A stretch of 64,000 nucleotides of DNA from Bradyrhizobium sp. 132 (GTDB lineage Bacteria; Pseudomonadota; Alphaproteobacteria; Rhizobiales; Xanthobacteraceae): NCBI RefSeq assembly GCF_023074185.1, contig NZ_JADPKY010000054.1, positions 1-64,000 of the forward strand, in the 5' to 3' direction. Positions within the stretch are counted from its first letter, which is position 1; the number at the start of each line of letters is the position of its first letter. The translations under genes were made by a program, and so were the position numbers. This document shows, one piece after another, positions 35,199 to 43,868 of the stretch. Below the pieces are notes generated by a model. The model did not search any database and was not told where the DNA came from. It saw only the letters and a list, made by a program, of their open reading frames with translations.

Positions 35199-36149
35199 TC
35201 ACAGATCCAGCACTAGCCGTTGTCCGGCGCAATCGCCCACGCAGACGATGAGCTCATTCTGCCGCTCAGCAGGCGAAAGCACGCGATCGCGATGGATGGG
35301 GGGCCCTTCGGTCCAGCGCGTGCGGCAGGCGCCACAGATGCCGCCGCCGCAGGACACGGGGACGTCGACGCCGAGGGCATCGAGCGTTCCGAGAAGACCA
35401 ACATCTGGCGTGACAGTTGCAAGCTTCTGGCTCGCCGACAGATACAGCTCGTAGGGAGGCACGTCGCTTCGGGCGATGGCCTTGGGCGGGGTGAACATTT
35501 CGATGTGTTTGCGCTTTTCCGGCCAGGCCGAGACGGCATCTTCGAAAGCCTTCAGCATCGCTGCGGGTCCGCAGCAGGCCGCTAGGCCACATCTGGCAAA
35601 TTCCCCGACAATTTCGGCGATGACGGGCTTGGCCTGCGCGGTCGTATCGTAGAGGCGGACACGGCCTGCTCCGATTGCCGGCGCGATCATGTCGGTCAGG
35701 ACCGGTCGTCCGCGGCTGGTCCAGTGCAGCACGTAGTTCGAGCGCCCTCGTCGTTCGAGATGCCGAATTGCGGAGATGAACGGGGTTACACCGATGCCTC
35801 CCGCGAGGAATACGTTCGTTCCCTCCTGGTCCAGTGCGATCCCGCCGCGCGGCAGCGAGACCGAAATCGGCTGTCCCGCCTCCACGCGATCGTGCAGGAA
35901 GTTCGAGCCGCCGCGTCCTTCGCGTTCGCGCTTCACCGCGATCACGTAGCGCCGATCATCGTCCGGTTCATTGCAGAGCGAATAGGTCCGGACGAGACCC
36001 TGGTCCAGGTGAACGTCCATATGGGCCCCGGCCCGAAAGGGTGGCAGCTCCCAATCGTCCTGGTCGACCAGCGTGAAGCGCTTGGTGTCGTTGCCGAGAT
36101 CCTCGACCTTCGAGACGACGGTGGAGACCGTCTTGATCGCCTTCGCCAT
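35199..36149 (-). CDS. PDR/VanB-type ferredoxin-NAD(P) oxidoreductase
   Basis: A 316-residue flavin reductase with a plant-type [2Fe-2S] ferredoxin at the C-terminus, the phthalate dioxygenase reductase/VanB layout. Residues 5-100 are the flavin domain (RTYSLCNEP), 105-225 the nucleotide domain (FLAGGIGVTPFISAI), and 235-316 the ferredoxin with its cysteines in SCGGGICGACRT and a later VGDC. No oxygenase component is nearby. Instead it abuts a MOSC protein with no gap, and fused MOSC-reductase proteins exist, so the two may form one molybdenum-dependent reductase. Confidence 0.88.
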   Translation of the reverse strand: MAKAIKTVSTVVSKVEDLGNDTKRFTLVDQDDWELPPFRAGAHMDVHLDQGLVRTYSLCNEPDDDRRYVIAVKREREGRGGSNFLHDRVEAGQPISVSLPRGGIALDQEGTNVFLAGGIGVTPFISAIRHLERRGRSNYVLHWTSRGRPVLTDMIAPAIGAGRVRLYDTTAQAKPVIAEIVGEFARCGLAACCGPAAMLKAFEDAVSAWPEKRKHIEMFTPPKAIARSDVPPYELYLSASQKLATVTPDVGLLGTLDALGVDVPVSCGGGICGACRTRWTEGPPIHRDRVLSPAERQNELIVCVGDCAGQRLVLDL

Positions 36150-36662
36150 CTAGATCGGCCTCACGGCGTCGCCTACGCGTAGCGTGCCCCCTGCGATGAT
36201 CTTGCAGTTTAGCCCCGACCGGTTGATCAACGGATCGAAGACGGACTTGCCGAGTATCTCCTCGATGTGCCGGCACGGCGTTGAAAGGCGGGTCGCCTCG
36301 ACAATCGCTTCTCCGAGCCGGAAGCGACGGCCGACGAGATGATTCAGCGGGACGCCTTCGACGGTGACGTTCCGGCGATGTTCCTCGGGCAGCAACTCAA
36401 TCTTGTGGTCGCGTTGCAGGGCCTCGAGCGTCTCCATCTCGAACAGGGTGACCTGCCGCCCCTCCTCCGGCTTGTGGGAGTAGAATCCTGTTTCCTGGCC
36501 GGCGAAATATCGATCGCCCTCGATACCGCGTCCAGCGACGAGCTCGAGCGAGGGAAACGAGCGCATCGGCAAAAAGGCACGCGGGGTCTTGTGCAAAAAG
36601 CGGACGACGCCCTGCCAGGACATGGTGACCTCGGGCTCATCGATTGCGGTCGCGTCCATCAT
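36150..36662 (-). CDS. MOSC-domain protein
   Basis: About 170 residues from the ATG at 36662 (GGAGAG just upstream). It has the MOSC signatures: an early AGRGIEGDRYF, RRNVTVEGVPLNHLVGRRF and the cysteine in LSTPCRHIEE that ligands the molybdenum cofactor in mARC and YiiM-type proteins. Those enzymes reduce N-hydroxylated compounds using a flavin/iron-sulfur reductase, which is exactly what the next gene encodes. The substrate is unknown. Confidence 0.85.
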   Translation of the reverse strand: MMDATAIDEPEVTMSWQGVVRFLHKTPRAFLPMRSFPSLELVAGRGIEGDRYFAGQETGFYSHKPEEGRQVTLFEMETLEALQRDHKIELLPEEHRRNVTVEGVPLNHLVGRRFRLGEAIVEATRLSTPCRHIEEILGKSVFDPLINRSGLNCKIIAGGTLRVGDAVRPI

Positions 36663-36694
36663 GTTCTCTCCATGGGCCTTAATCCGAACTGGTC

Positions 36695-38328
36695 TCAACG
36701 TGATGCGGCGAGCGATTTGTCAAGGGTCTGGCGCACGTCTGATCGCACCTCGATGACGACCGGTCCCTTGGTCGTCATCGCCTCCGCGACGGTCCCGGGG
36801 GCACATTCCGCATCCTCGATGACGAAGCCGGTCGCGCCGAAGGCGCGCGCCAAAGCGGCAAAGTCGGGATTCGAAAGATCCGTGCCGTACGGACGATCGG
36901 GATAGGCACGCTCCTGGTGCGACCGGATGGTCCCGTAGGACTGGTTATTGGATACGACGATCGTGAGGTTCGCGCCTCTGGCGAAGGCCGTCGCAAGCTC
37001 ATTGCCCGTCATCAGGAAGCCGCCGTCTCCGCAGAAGGCAACCACCTGCCGCTCCGGAAAGCGAAGGCTGGCAGCGAGCCCGGACGGGACCCCACTGCCC
37101 ATCGCCCCGCAAGCCGAGCCGAGCAGCCGCGCGGTCGGCTCGAGGCTGAAGATGCGATGGACCCATCCGGCGAAATTGCCTGAATCCGTCGTGACGATGC
37201 CATCGGGCCTGAAGTGCGCGGCGATCGCCGCCACCGCGTGACCGAAGACGTCCGCCGATGGTACGCCGAACTGAGGCCAACCATGCGTGGCCGTCCGCGC
37301 CGCGGCAGCCGCGGAGGACCACTCGGCGCAGGCCCGCGCCGTCGCGGGAGCTGCGAGCATGGCCGACACGAATGCATGCGATCCAGAGACGACCGCGACG
37401 TCGGTTCGGACGCGCTTTCCGATCGCATCGGGATCTGGATAGACATGGACCAATGGCTGGCGAGGCTCGGCCTGTCTCGGAAACGCAAAGCCGAGCGAGG
37501 ACAGATCGCCCAGACGTGTTCCGACGGCAACGACGAGGTCGGCGCGTTCGAGCAGTTTCACATGAGGCTGAGACGTGAAGAACCCGAACTGACCCGCCCA
37601 CAGCGGGTGAGAGTTCGGGAACTGGTCCTGCATTTTGTTCATAGTGACGACCGGCACGTTCCATTTCTCGGAAAACGCGATCAGATCTTGGCGGAACGAT
37701 GCCGTCCGGCATTCGCCTCCGACCAGCAGGATCGGCCGCTCCGCGGCCCTCAACGCCGCCCTCGCCTGTTCAATGGCCGCAGCACCGGGCTCCGGACGCA
37801 CAGCTCCGTTGGCTCTGGCCACAAATCCCCTTCAAGGAGATCTTCCGGCAGTTCGATGGCGACGGGACCTGGCGTTCCCGCATGGGCCACGGCGAACGCG
37901 CGGGCCATCATCTCTGGAACGAGATCCGCCGAGCTCAGACGCACCGACCACTTCAGCACGCCATCGAAAGATCGGCCACAGTCGATCTCCTGCACCGCGT
38001 TCCTTGCGAGGTTCGGACGATCGACCTGACCGATCAGCATCACCAGCGGAATCGCCTCCTGCGCGGCCACATGCAACCCGAGCGCTGCGTTGAAGGCGCC
38101 CGGACCACGGCTCGTCATCACGACGCCTGCGCGCCCTGTGAGTTTGGCGTCAGCGACCGCCGCGAGGCTCGCGCTTCCTTCGTGCCGGCAAGTCACCAGA
38201 TCGAAATCGTTACGGTCGCGCAGCGCGTCCAGCAGCGCCAGAAAGCTTTCTCCCGGGACGCCGAAGGCCCTGTCCACCCCGTGCGCGACGAGACAGTCCG
38301 CGACGAGTTCCGCGACGCGATAGGTCAT
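36695..38328 (-). pseudogene. ThDP-dependent enzyme (acetolactate synthase-like), frameshifted
   Basis: Two frames make up one thiamine-diphosphate enzyme of about 540 residues. The first (38328 to about 37815) has the catalytic glutamate in CRHEGSASLAA and ends EDLLEGDLW. The second (about 37820 to 36695) starts ARANGAVRPEPG and has the cofactor motif CGDGGFLMTGNEL to NNQSYG. A one-base indel near 37815-37825 separates them. The family includes acetolactate synthase, oxalyl-CoA decarboxylase and benzoylformate decarboxylase; the reaction is not clear. It overlaps the CoA-transferase B gene by four bases. Confidence 0.85.
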
Positions 38329-39002
38329 GCGACGCTCCCGTCCTGCCTGATGGTCAGGGGATCGCCCATGACGCGCAGTGGCGCCTCCGTCCGATCTCGC
38401 AGTGCCTCGATCGCGAGGCCGTCAAGTAGGGCCCGAACGGCAAGGCCATCCTCGGTTACGTCGATGATGCAGAGGTTGGTGAAGATGCGGGTCACCACTC
38501 CGCGCGCCGTGAGCGGATACCCACATCGCTCCACGATGCGGGAGCGGCCATCCTTGGTGGTGTGGTCCATCATTACCCAGATCGACTTGGCGCCGACCGC
38601 CAGATCGATGGCTCCGCCGATGCCGGGCGGAGACCCGTTGTCACCCGTCGTCCAGTTGGCGAGATCACCGTCCTTGGACACCTGAAAGGCGCCGAGCACG
38701 GCCACGTCGAGATGACCGCCTCGCATCATCGCGAACGAGAGGCTGGAGTCGAAGTAGGAACCGCCGGTCCGGAGCGAGATGGGCATCTTCCCTGCATTGA
38801 TGAGATCCCAGTCCTCTTCGCCCGCAGCCGGCTTCGGACCCACGTTGAGGACTCCGTTCTCGCTGTGAAGGATCACGCCAGACCCCTCCGGCAGGTAGTC
38901 AGCGACGTGCGTCGGGGCGCCGATACCGAGATTGACGAATCCTTCCTGCGGCAGATGAAGTGCGACCATGCGCGCCAGCGCATCGCGTGCAAGCGGTGTC
39001 AT
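38325..39002 (-). CDS. 3-oxoacid CoA-transferase subunit B
   Basis: About 225 residues from the ATG at 39002, chosen for AAGGAG upstream and its ATGA overlap with subunit A. The catalytic glutamate lies in ILHSENGVLNVGP, and VNLGIGAPTHVADYL and GNNGS-like DNGSPPGIGGAIDL are family signatures. With subunit A it transfers CoA between a donor acyl-CoA and the pathway acid. Its neighbours suggest activation of the imported acid before acyl-CoA dehydrogenation. Confidence 0.9.
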   Translation of the reverse strand: MTPLARDALARMVALHLPQEGFVNLGIGAPTHVADYLPEGSGVILHSENGVLNVGPKPAAGEEDWDLINAGKMPISLRTGGSYFDSSLSFAMMRGGHLDVAVLGAFQVSKDGDLANWTTGDNGSPPGIGGAIDLAVGAKSIWVMMDHTTKDGRSRIVERCGYPLTARGVVTRIFTNLCIIDVTEDGLAVRALLDGLAIEALRDRTEAPLRVMGDPLTIRQDGSVA

Positions 39003-39661
39003 CGGGAGCTCCTTGCGAAAACGCGATCGACGAAGATGCATGGAGTGACTATGGCTTCCGGATCCAAATCGCCGACGTTGACCACGCGGTCGACTTCCAC
39101 GGCGACCGTCCGGCCGGCGGTCGCCATCACCGCGCAGTGGTTGCGCGCGGTCTTGTTATAGGTGACGTTGCCGAGCGTGTCGGCGAGATGACCTTTGACG
39201 AAAGCGAAATCTGCATGAAGCGGTAGCTCAAGAATAAATTCGCGTCCGTCGACGACGATCCTCTCCTTGCCGTCAGCGAATACCGTTCCGACGCCGACGG
39301 GAGAAAGGAAGCCGCCGAGACCGGCGCCGCCCGCCCGGATGCGCTCCACCAACGTGCCCTGCGGAACGAGTTCGAGCTCGACCGTGCCGGCACGATATTG
39401 CTCGGCGAACTGCTTGGCGCTGCGCGGATAGGAGCAGACGATCTTGCGAACGATCCTGGCTTCGAACCACAGCGACAGATCGTCCTCCGTGGAGCCGGCG
39501 TTGTTCGATATCAGCGTCAGGTCGCGGACGCCCCGGTCGAGCACCGCCTTGACCACTCCGAGCGGAAGCCCCGCTCCGCCGAACCCACCCATCATGACGG
39601 CGTCGCCGTCCTTGATGCCTTCCACAGCCGCCGCCGCGTCTTCAACCACTACGTTGCGCAT
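38999..39661 (-). CDS. 3-oxoacid CoA-transferase subunit A
   Basis: About 220 residues from the ATG at 39661. Signature stretches are DGDAVMMGGFGGAGLP (the CoA-binding glycine loop), TLISNNAGS, SYPRSAKQFAEQYRAG and ELVPQGTLVERIRAGGAG. It forms the heterodimer with subunit B, and the genes overlap by four bases. It follows the acyl-CoA dehydrogenase gene after 20 bp. Confidence 0.9.
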   Translation of the reverse strand: MRNVVVEDAAAAVEGIKDGDAVMMGGFGGAGLPLGVVKAVLDRGVRDLTLISNNAGSTEDDLSLWFEARIVRKIVCSYPRSAKQFAEQYRAGTVELELVPQGTLVERIRAGGAGLGGFLSPVGVGTVFADGKERIVVDGREFILELPLHADFAFVKGHLADTLGNVTYNKTARNHCAVMATAGRTVAVEVDRVVNVGDLDPEAIVTPCIFVDRVFARSSR

Positions 39662-39681
39662 CGTTAAATCCGCCGTCTCTG

Positions 39682-40860
39682 CTACGGGATTGATTTGAGG
39701 TACGTCGTGGACAGGCCACGGCCGACCCGGTCGAGCAGCATCTGGTTGGTGCCGTCGGCGTAGGCCGCCATCCGGACCTCGGCGAAATGCATGTTCAGGC
39801 GGTGGGCTGCGCCGGCGCCCGTCGCGCCCACGATCCGGACGCACTGATCGATGCCCCAAAGCGCGGTATCGACAGCGAACTTCTTGGCTTGCGCCGCGAG
39901 CGCGACCGGATTTCCCCCGGTCTGTATCTGCTCGGCGGCGCGGAAGACGAGCGCGTTGGCGGCCTCAAGCCGGACCGACACCTCCGCCAGCTCCCAGCGC
40001 AGGCCCTGATGTCCGGTCAGCGGCTTTCCGAAGGCCTGCCGGCCTTCGCAGTAGTCCACCGCCTCGCACAGCGCCGCATGCAGAGTTGCGACGCACATGG
40101 CGGCCACGTGAACGCGGGCCGCGTTGACCGATGCCATCGATGCCTTGAGCGCGGCGCCGGGCGCTGCGATCAGACACCAATCGGGAATGAAGTGGGCGTC
40201 AAAGGCCACTTCGGCCAGACGGAAGGAACGCGCTCCGGGAACGACGATCTCGGTCCGCTTCACCGTCTCGGCTTGGCCGAAAGGCACGTAAAAGCTGGCG
40301 ATCTCACCGGTCCCCGCAGCGTCTCCGACGCGGGCCAGGACGATCAGACCACCGACCAGCAGGCCGTTGGTCATCCACGCCTTGGTGCCGCTCAGAGCCC
40401 AGCCGCCGTTGACTGGAACCGCGGTGGTGGTCAGGGCGGAGACATCGCTGCCACCAGCTGGCTCCGTCATGGCGGTTGTCAGAAGAAGCTCGCCGCGCAA
40501 CGCGGGCTGCAGCAGGCGCTCGATCTGGATCGACGTACCGGTTTGTGATAGGCGCGTCGCTCCGCCTTGATGGTGGTTCAGGCAGAACGCTGCCGCAAAC
40601 CCGTGGTGCGCCATTTCCTGCGCAACGCGGACTTTGCACAAATAAGACGCTTCCAAGCCACCGTGAGCGCGCTTGGCCTGGAGGCCCAGCATGCCGAGAG
40701 CGGCCCACTCGGCGATCCACCTCTGCGGGAACGCGTCACCTGACACGTGCGCGGCGAAGACGCTCTCGGAGAAGGCACCGGCGCAGAACGCCCGCGCCTT
40801 CGCCACGTGATCACGCTCTTCGGCGGAGAGATGAACGTCATACTGGTAATAGAAGTCCAC
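39682..40860 (-). CDS. Acyl-CoA dehydrogenase
   Basis: A 392-residue flavoprotein with the three-domain acyl-CoA dehydrogenase layout: an N-terminal helical domain, a middle beta domain with LLTTAMTEPAGGSDVSALTT and KAWMTNG, and a C-terminal helical domain with CEGRQAFGKPLTGHQGLRW and YADGTNQMLLDRVGRGL. It oxidises an acyl-CoA at C2-C3 with FAD and passes electrons to ETF. The start ATG at 40860 lies 15 bp after tctC. Confidence 0.9.
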   Translation of the reverse strand: MDFYYQYDVHLSAEERDHVAKARAFCAGAFSESVFAAHVSGDAFPQRWIAEWAALGMLGLQAKRAHGGLEASYLCKVRVAQEMAHHGFAAAFCLNHHQGGATRLSQTGTSIQIERLLQPALRGELLLTTAMTEPAGGSDVSALTTTAVPVNGGWALSGTKAWMTNGLLVGGLIVLARVGDAAGTGEIASFYVPFGQAETVKRTEIVVPGARSFRLAEVAFDAHFIPDWCLIAAPGAALKASMASVNAARVHVAAMCVATLHAALCEAVDYCEGRQAFGKPLTGHQGLRWELAEVSVRLEAANALVFRAAEQIQTGGNPVALAAQAKKFAVDTALWGIDQCVRIVGATGAGAAHRLNMHFAEVRMAAYADGTNQMLLDRVGRGLSTTYLKSIP

Positions 40861-40875
40861 AGGAGATCCTTCGAG

Positions 40876-41869
40876 CTACTTCTGAAGAGGCGCCCCAATG
40901 TCCTTGGCCCACTTATTCCAGTAGGCCTCTTCCTGTCCGACCTCGGCCGTGAAGGTCGAGACCGTTGAACCTGTGATCAGCGTGGCGCCGATCGTTTCCA
41001 GTTGCTTGAAGAATTCCGGGTCGCTCGAAGCCTTGTCAAGTGCGGCGCCAACCTTGACGACGACGTCCGCGGGAAGGTTCGGCGGACCCGCGACCCCGAA
41101 CCACGGCGAGATATCGAGAGGCTTGCCAGCGGCCTGCTCGATCGTCGGCAGATCCGGGAAGGCCGGCGACCGGTCGGCCGACGTCACCGCGAGCGCCTTC
41201 AGGGATCCGGCCTTGACCTGCTGGCCGATCGTGGCTTCGGTGAAGAAGCCCACCTGCAGGATGCCCGACATGCAATCGACGATCGGTTGATTGCCGCCCG
41301 AATAGGATGAACGTCATCTTCGTATCATAGGCCATGTCGAACAGCGTGCCGCCGACATGGGACGTCGCGCCGAACGTGCCGCCGAAGTTTACTTCTCCAG
41401 GGTGCGCTTTCAGATAGGCCACGAGTTCCGGAACAGTGGACACTGGAAGCTTCGGGTTCACCACGAGCAGGTTCCGCTGTTTCGCAACCTTGCGGATATA
41501 GGTGAAGCCCTTCTGCTGATCGTAGCGCACCGACGAATACAGTGCCTTTGCGCGAGTATTCGAGGACTCCACCGCGACGAGAAGCGTGTAGCCGTCAGGG
41601 TTTGCGCGGGAGACGTTGGACGCGGCGATCATGCCCCCGGCGCCGCCGTTGTTCTCGACGATGACGTTCTGGTTCAACTCCTTCGCCAGCAGACGACCGA
41701 TCACCCGGCCGATGATGTCCGTTGGCCCTCCGGGGGGAAATCCGACGACCAGCTTGATCGTGGTTGAGGGATAAGCATCGGCGGCCTCGATCGGTCCAGC
41801 AAGGAAGCCGAGACAAAGAACGGCGGCGCCGGCGCCAATCGAGGCAGTTTTTCGGAACGATCGAAACAT
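40876..41869 (-). pseudogene. TctC-type periplasmic substrate-binding protein, frameshifted
   Basis: A Bug/TctC solute-binding protein of about 325 residues split by one frameshift. The first frame from the ATG at 41869 (strong AGGAGG ahead) has a signal peptide ending IEAADAYPS, then TIKLVVGFPPGGPTDIIGRV and ENNGGAGGMIA, to KMTFIL. Near 41300 the frame changes, and the remainder (DCMSGILQVGFFTEATIG, SPWFGVAGPPNLPADVV) runs to 40876. It heads the catabolic operon and would supply TctAB. As given it is broken, so uptake by this system should fail unless another TctC serves. Confidence 0.88.
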
Positions 41870-41909
41870 GCAGCACCTCCTTCGAAGGACGACCCACCTT
41901 CAAGCCAAG

Positions 41910-41922
41910 GACACTTTGTGTC
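41910..41922. promoter_or_regulatory. Palindrome overlapping the tctC promoter
   Basis: GACACTTTGTGTC is a perfect inverted repeat about 40 bp upstream of the tctC start. On the minus strand it overlaps a TTGACA box (41916-41921) that could be the -35 element of the operon; the -10 is not clear. A repressor bound here would block transcription. The XRE-cupin or the TetR protein are candidates. Confidence 0.5.
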
Positions 41923-42070
41923 AAGTGTGAAACGATCGTGATCCGCCCAGGAGGCGCACATTGACCGGCCAAACGCTGCGGAAAAAGGGTGCATCATGCC
42001 TGCTACGCCACATTGAGGCCGAATGTGCCGCCCCGCAGCCCGACCTTCCAGGGTTGCCAAACCCCGTCGT

Positions 42071-42103
42071 TGTGTTCTAGACGATCGGTCTACAGAGAAC
42101 ACA
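42071..42103. promoter_or_regulatory. Nested palindrome at the tetR start (probable operator)
   Basis: Inner arms TAGAC and GTCTA flank GATCG at 42078-42092. Outer arms TGTGTTCT (42071-42078) and AGAACACA (42096-42103) are also perfect. The structure ends one base before the ATG of the TetR gene, as expected for an autoregulated repressor. Confidence 0.65.
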
Positions 42104-42104
42104 A

Positions 42105-42773
42105 ATGGCGAAATCTACAGACAGCCACCGCGAGCTCAATGGGCAGGGCCGAAACCAAGTCGGCTATGCGCCGACCCGCGACGTTCTGATCCGTTGCGGA
42201 ATGGAGGTGATGACCCAACAAGGTTTTGCAGCTACGGGCCTGGACGCGCTGCTGCGCCGCGCCACCGTGCCAAAGGGTTCGTTCTACCACTACTTCGAAA
42301 GCAAGGCCGACTACGGCCGCGAAATCATGAAGGCCTACGACTCCTTCTTCCGACACAAGCTGGACCGCGCCCTGGACGACGGAACGCTTGCGCCGTTGGC
42401 GCGCATGCGAGCTTTCGTCGAAGGCGCCAAAGCGGGCATGGCGAAATACAGCTATACGCGCGGCTGCCTCGTCGGAAACCTCAGCCAAGAGGTCGAAGCG
42501 CTGCCCGACGATTACAGGTCCGCCTTGGACGAGATCGTCAAAGGATGGCAGCGGAAGGTGGCGCATTGCCTGGCACGCGCATACGAGGCTGGCGAGATCG
42601 GCAGCGCGGACTGCGATGCCTTGGCTGAGTTTTTCTGGATCGGTTGGGAGGGAGCGGTGATGCGTGCGCGCCTCGTCAAGAACGGCCTCCCGCTCGATAC
42701 CTTCATCGCCGGTTTCGTCGCCGGCCTGCCGCGTCCGGACGAGCCGAAGGCCAGGTCCAGAAGAAAATCGTGA
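42105..42773 (+). CDS. TetR/AcrR-family regulator (AcuR-like)
   Basis: A 222-residue repressor-type protein. Residues 20-70 form the TetR helix-turn-helix (TRDVLIRCGMEVMTQQGF, VPKGSFYHYFESKADYGREI). The ligand domain contains TRGCLVGNLSQEVEALPDDY, a phrase typical of AcuR/NemR-like regulators that respond to small electrophiles such as acrylate. It is followed after 13 bp by acuI, the classic AcuR target. A nested palindrome overlaps its start. Confidence 0.88.
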   Translation: MAKSTDSHRELNGQGRNQVGYAPTRDVLIRCGMEVMTQQGFAATGLDALLRRATVPKGSFYHYFESKADYGREIMKAYDSFFRHKLDRALDDGTLAPLARMRAFVEGAKAGMAKYSYTRGCLVGNLSQEVEALPDDYRSALDEIVKGWQRKVAHCLARAYEAGEIGSADCDALAEFFWIGWEGAVMRARLVKNGLPLDTFIAGFVAGLPRPDEPKARSRRKS

Positions 42774-42786
42774 AGAGGAGTTCGAG

Positions 42787-43770
42787 TTGTTCAAAGCCGT
42801 GTTGATCGAGAAGGACGAGCGGGGATATCGCGCCGACGTCGCTGAATTACCGGACAGCCGCCTCCCCGACGGTGAGGTGACGGTCGAAGTCGAGTTCAGC
42901 ACGCTGAACTACAAGGATGGCCTCGCGATTACCGGCAAGGGCCCGATCGTGAGATTCTTCCCGCTGGTGCCCGGGATCGACTTCGCTGGCGTGGTGTCGT
43001 CGAGCTCCGACCCGACCTACACGCCGGGGGACCGCGTAGTTCTCAACGGCTGGGGTGTCGGCGAACAACATTGGGGCGGCCTGGCGCAGCGAGCAAAGGT
43101 CAAGGCCGACTGGTTGATCAAGCTGCCGCCCTCGATGCCTTCCCGCCGCGCGATGATCATCGGTACCGCGGGCTATACCGCGATGCTGTCGGTCGTAGCC
43201 CTCGAGAAGTATGGCATCCGTCCAGGCGCGGGCGACGTGCTGGTGACCGGGGCCGGCGGAGGCGTCGGCAGCATCGTGATCATGCTTCTCCACAAGCTCG
43301 GTTTCCGCGTCGTGGCTTCGACCGGCCGACCGGACGAGGAGCCCTATCTCAAGAGCCTGGGCGCTGCCGAGATCATCGACCGGTCACAATTGTCACAGCC
43401 CGGCAAGCCGCTGCAGAAGGAACGATGGATCGCCGCGATCGACTCAGTAGGCAGCCATACGCTCGCCAATGTTTGCGCCGGAATCAAACCGGACGGAGCG
43501 GTCGCCGCGTGCGGCATGGCGCAAGGATTGGAATTTCCCGCAAGCGTCGCCCCTTTCATCCTGCGAGGAGTGGCGCTGTTCGGCATCAACAGCGTGACCC
43601 GCTCGAAGGCAGAACGCGTCGAAGCCTGGGATCGTCTCGCTTCCTTGCTAACCGAAGCCGATCTGGAGAAGACGGCGGTCGAGATCGGTCTGAATGAGGT
43701 CGTCGCCGCGGCTGGCAGCCTGATGAGTGGCCAAGTGCGCGGGCGCACCGTCGTTAACGTCAATAGATGA
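42787..43770 (+). CDS. acuI: Acrylyl-CoA reductase (AcuI/YhdH family)
   Basis: A 327-residue medium-chain reductase. A TTG at 42787 after GAAGAGGAG is the start; residues upstream belong to the end of tetR read out of frame. Signatures: STLNYKDGLAITGKGPIV near 40, PGIDFAGVV, the NADPH loop VTGAGGGVGSIVIMLLHKLG near 155 and a CGMAQG motif. AcuI reduces acryloyl-CoA to propionyl-CoA with NADPH and so removes toxic acrylate derivatives. It forms a unit with the TetR gene. Which acrylate source matters here is not evident. Confidence 0.9.
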   Translation: MFKAVLIEKDERGYRADVAELPDSRLPDGEVTVEVEFSTLNYKDGLAITGKGPIVRFFPLVPGIDFAGVVSSSSDPTYTPGDRVVLNGWGVGEQHWGGLAQRAKVKADWLIKLPPSMPSRRAMIIGTAGYTAMLSVVALEKYGIRPGAGDVLVTGAGGGVGSIVIMLLHKLGFRVVASTGRPDEEPYLKSLGAAEIIDRSQLSQPGKPLQKERWIAAIDSVGSHTLANVCAGIKPDGAVAACGMAQGLEFPASVAPFILRGVALFGINSVTRSKAERVEAWDRLASLLTEADLEKTAVEIGLNEVVAAAGSLMSGQVRGRTVVNVNR

Positions 43771-43868
43771 CATCGTCCGAAAAGTAGAGCGATGCGACCG
43801 TGGCGGTCCGCCTCGGGGGAAATCTGAAAGCAATGACCGCTCGTCCAAAAAATGGGAGATCCCCAAAT

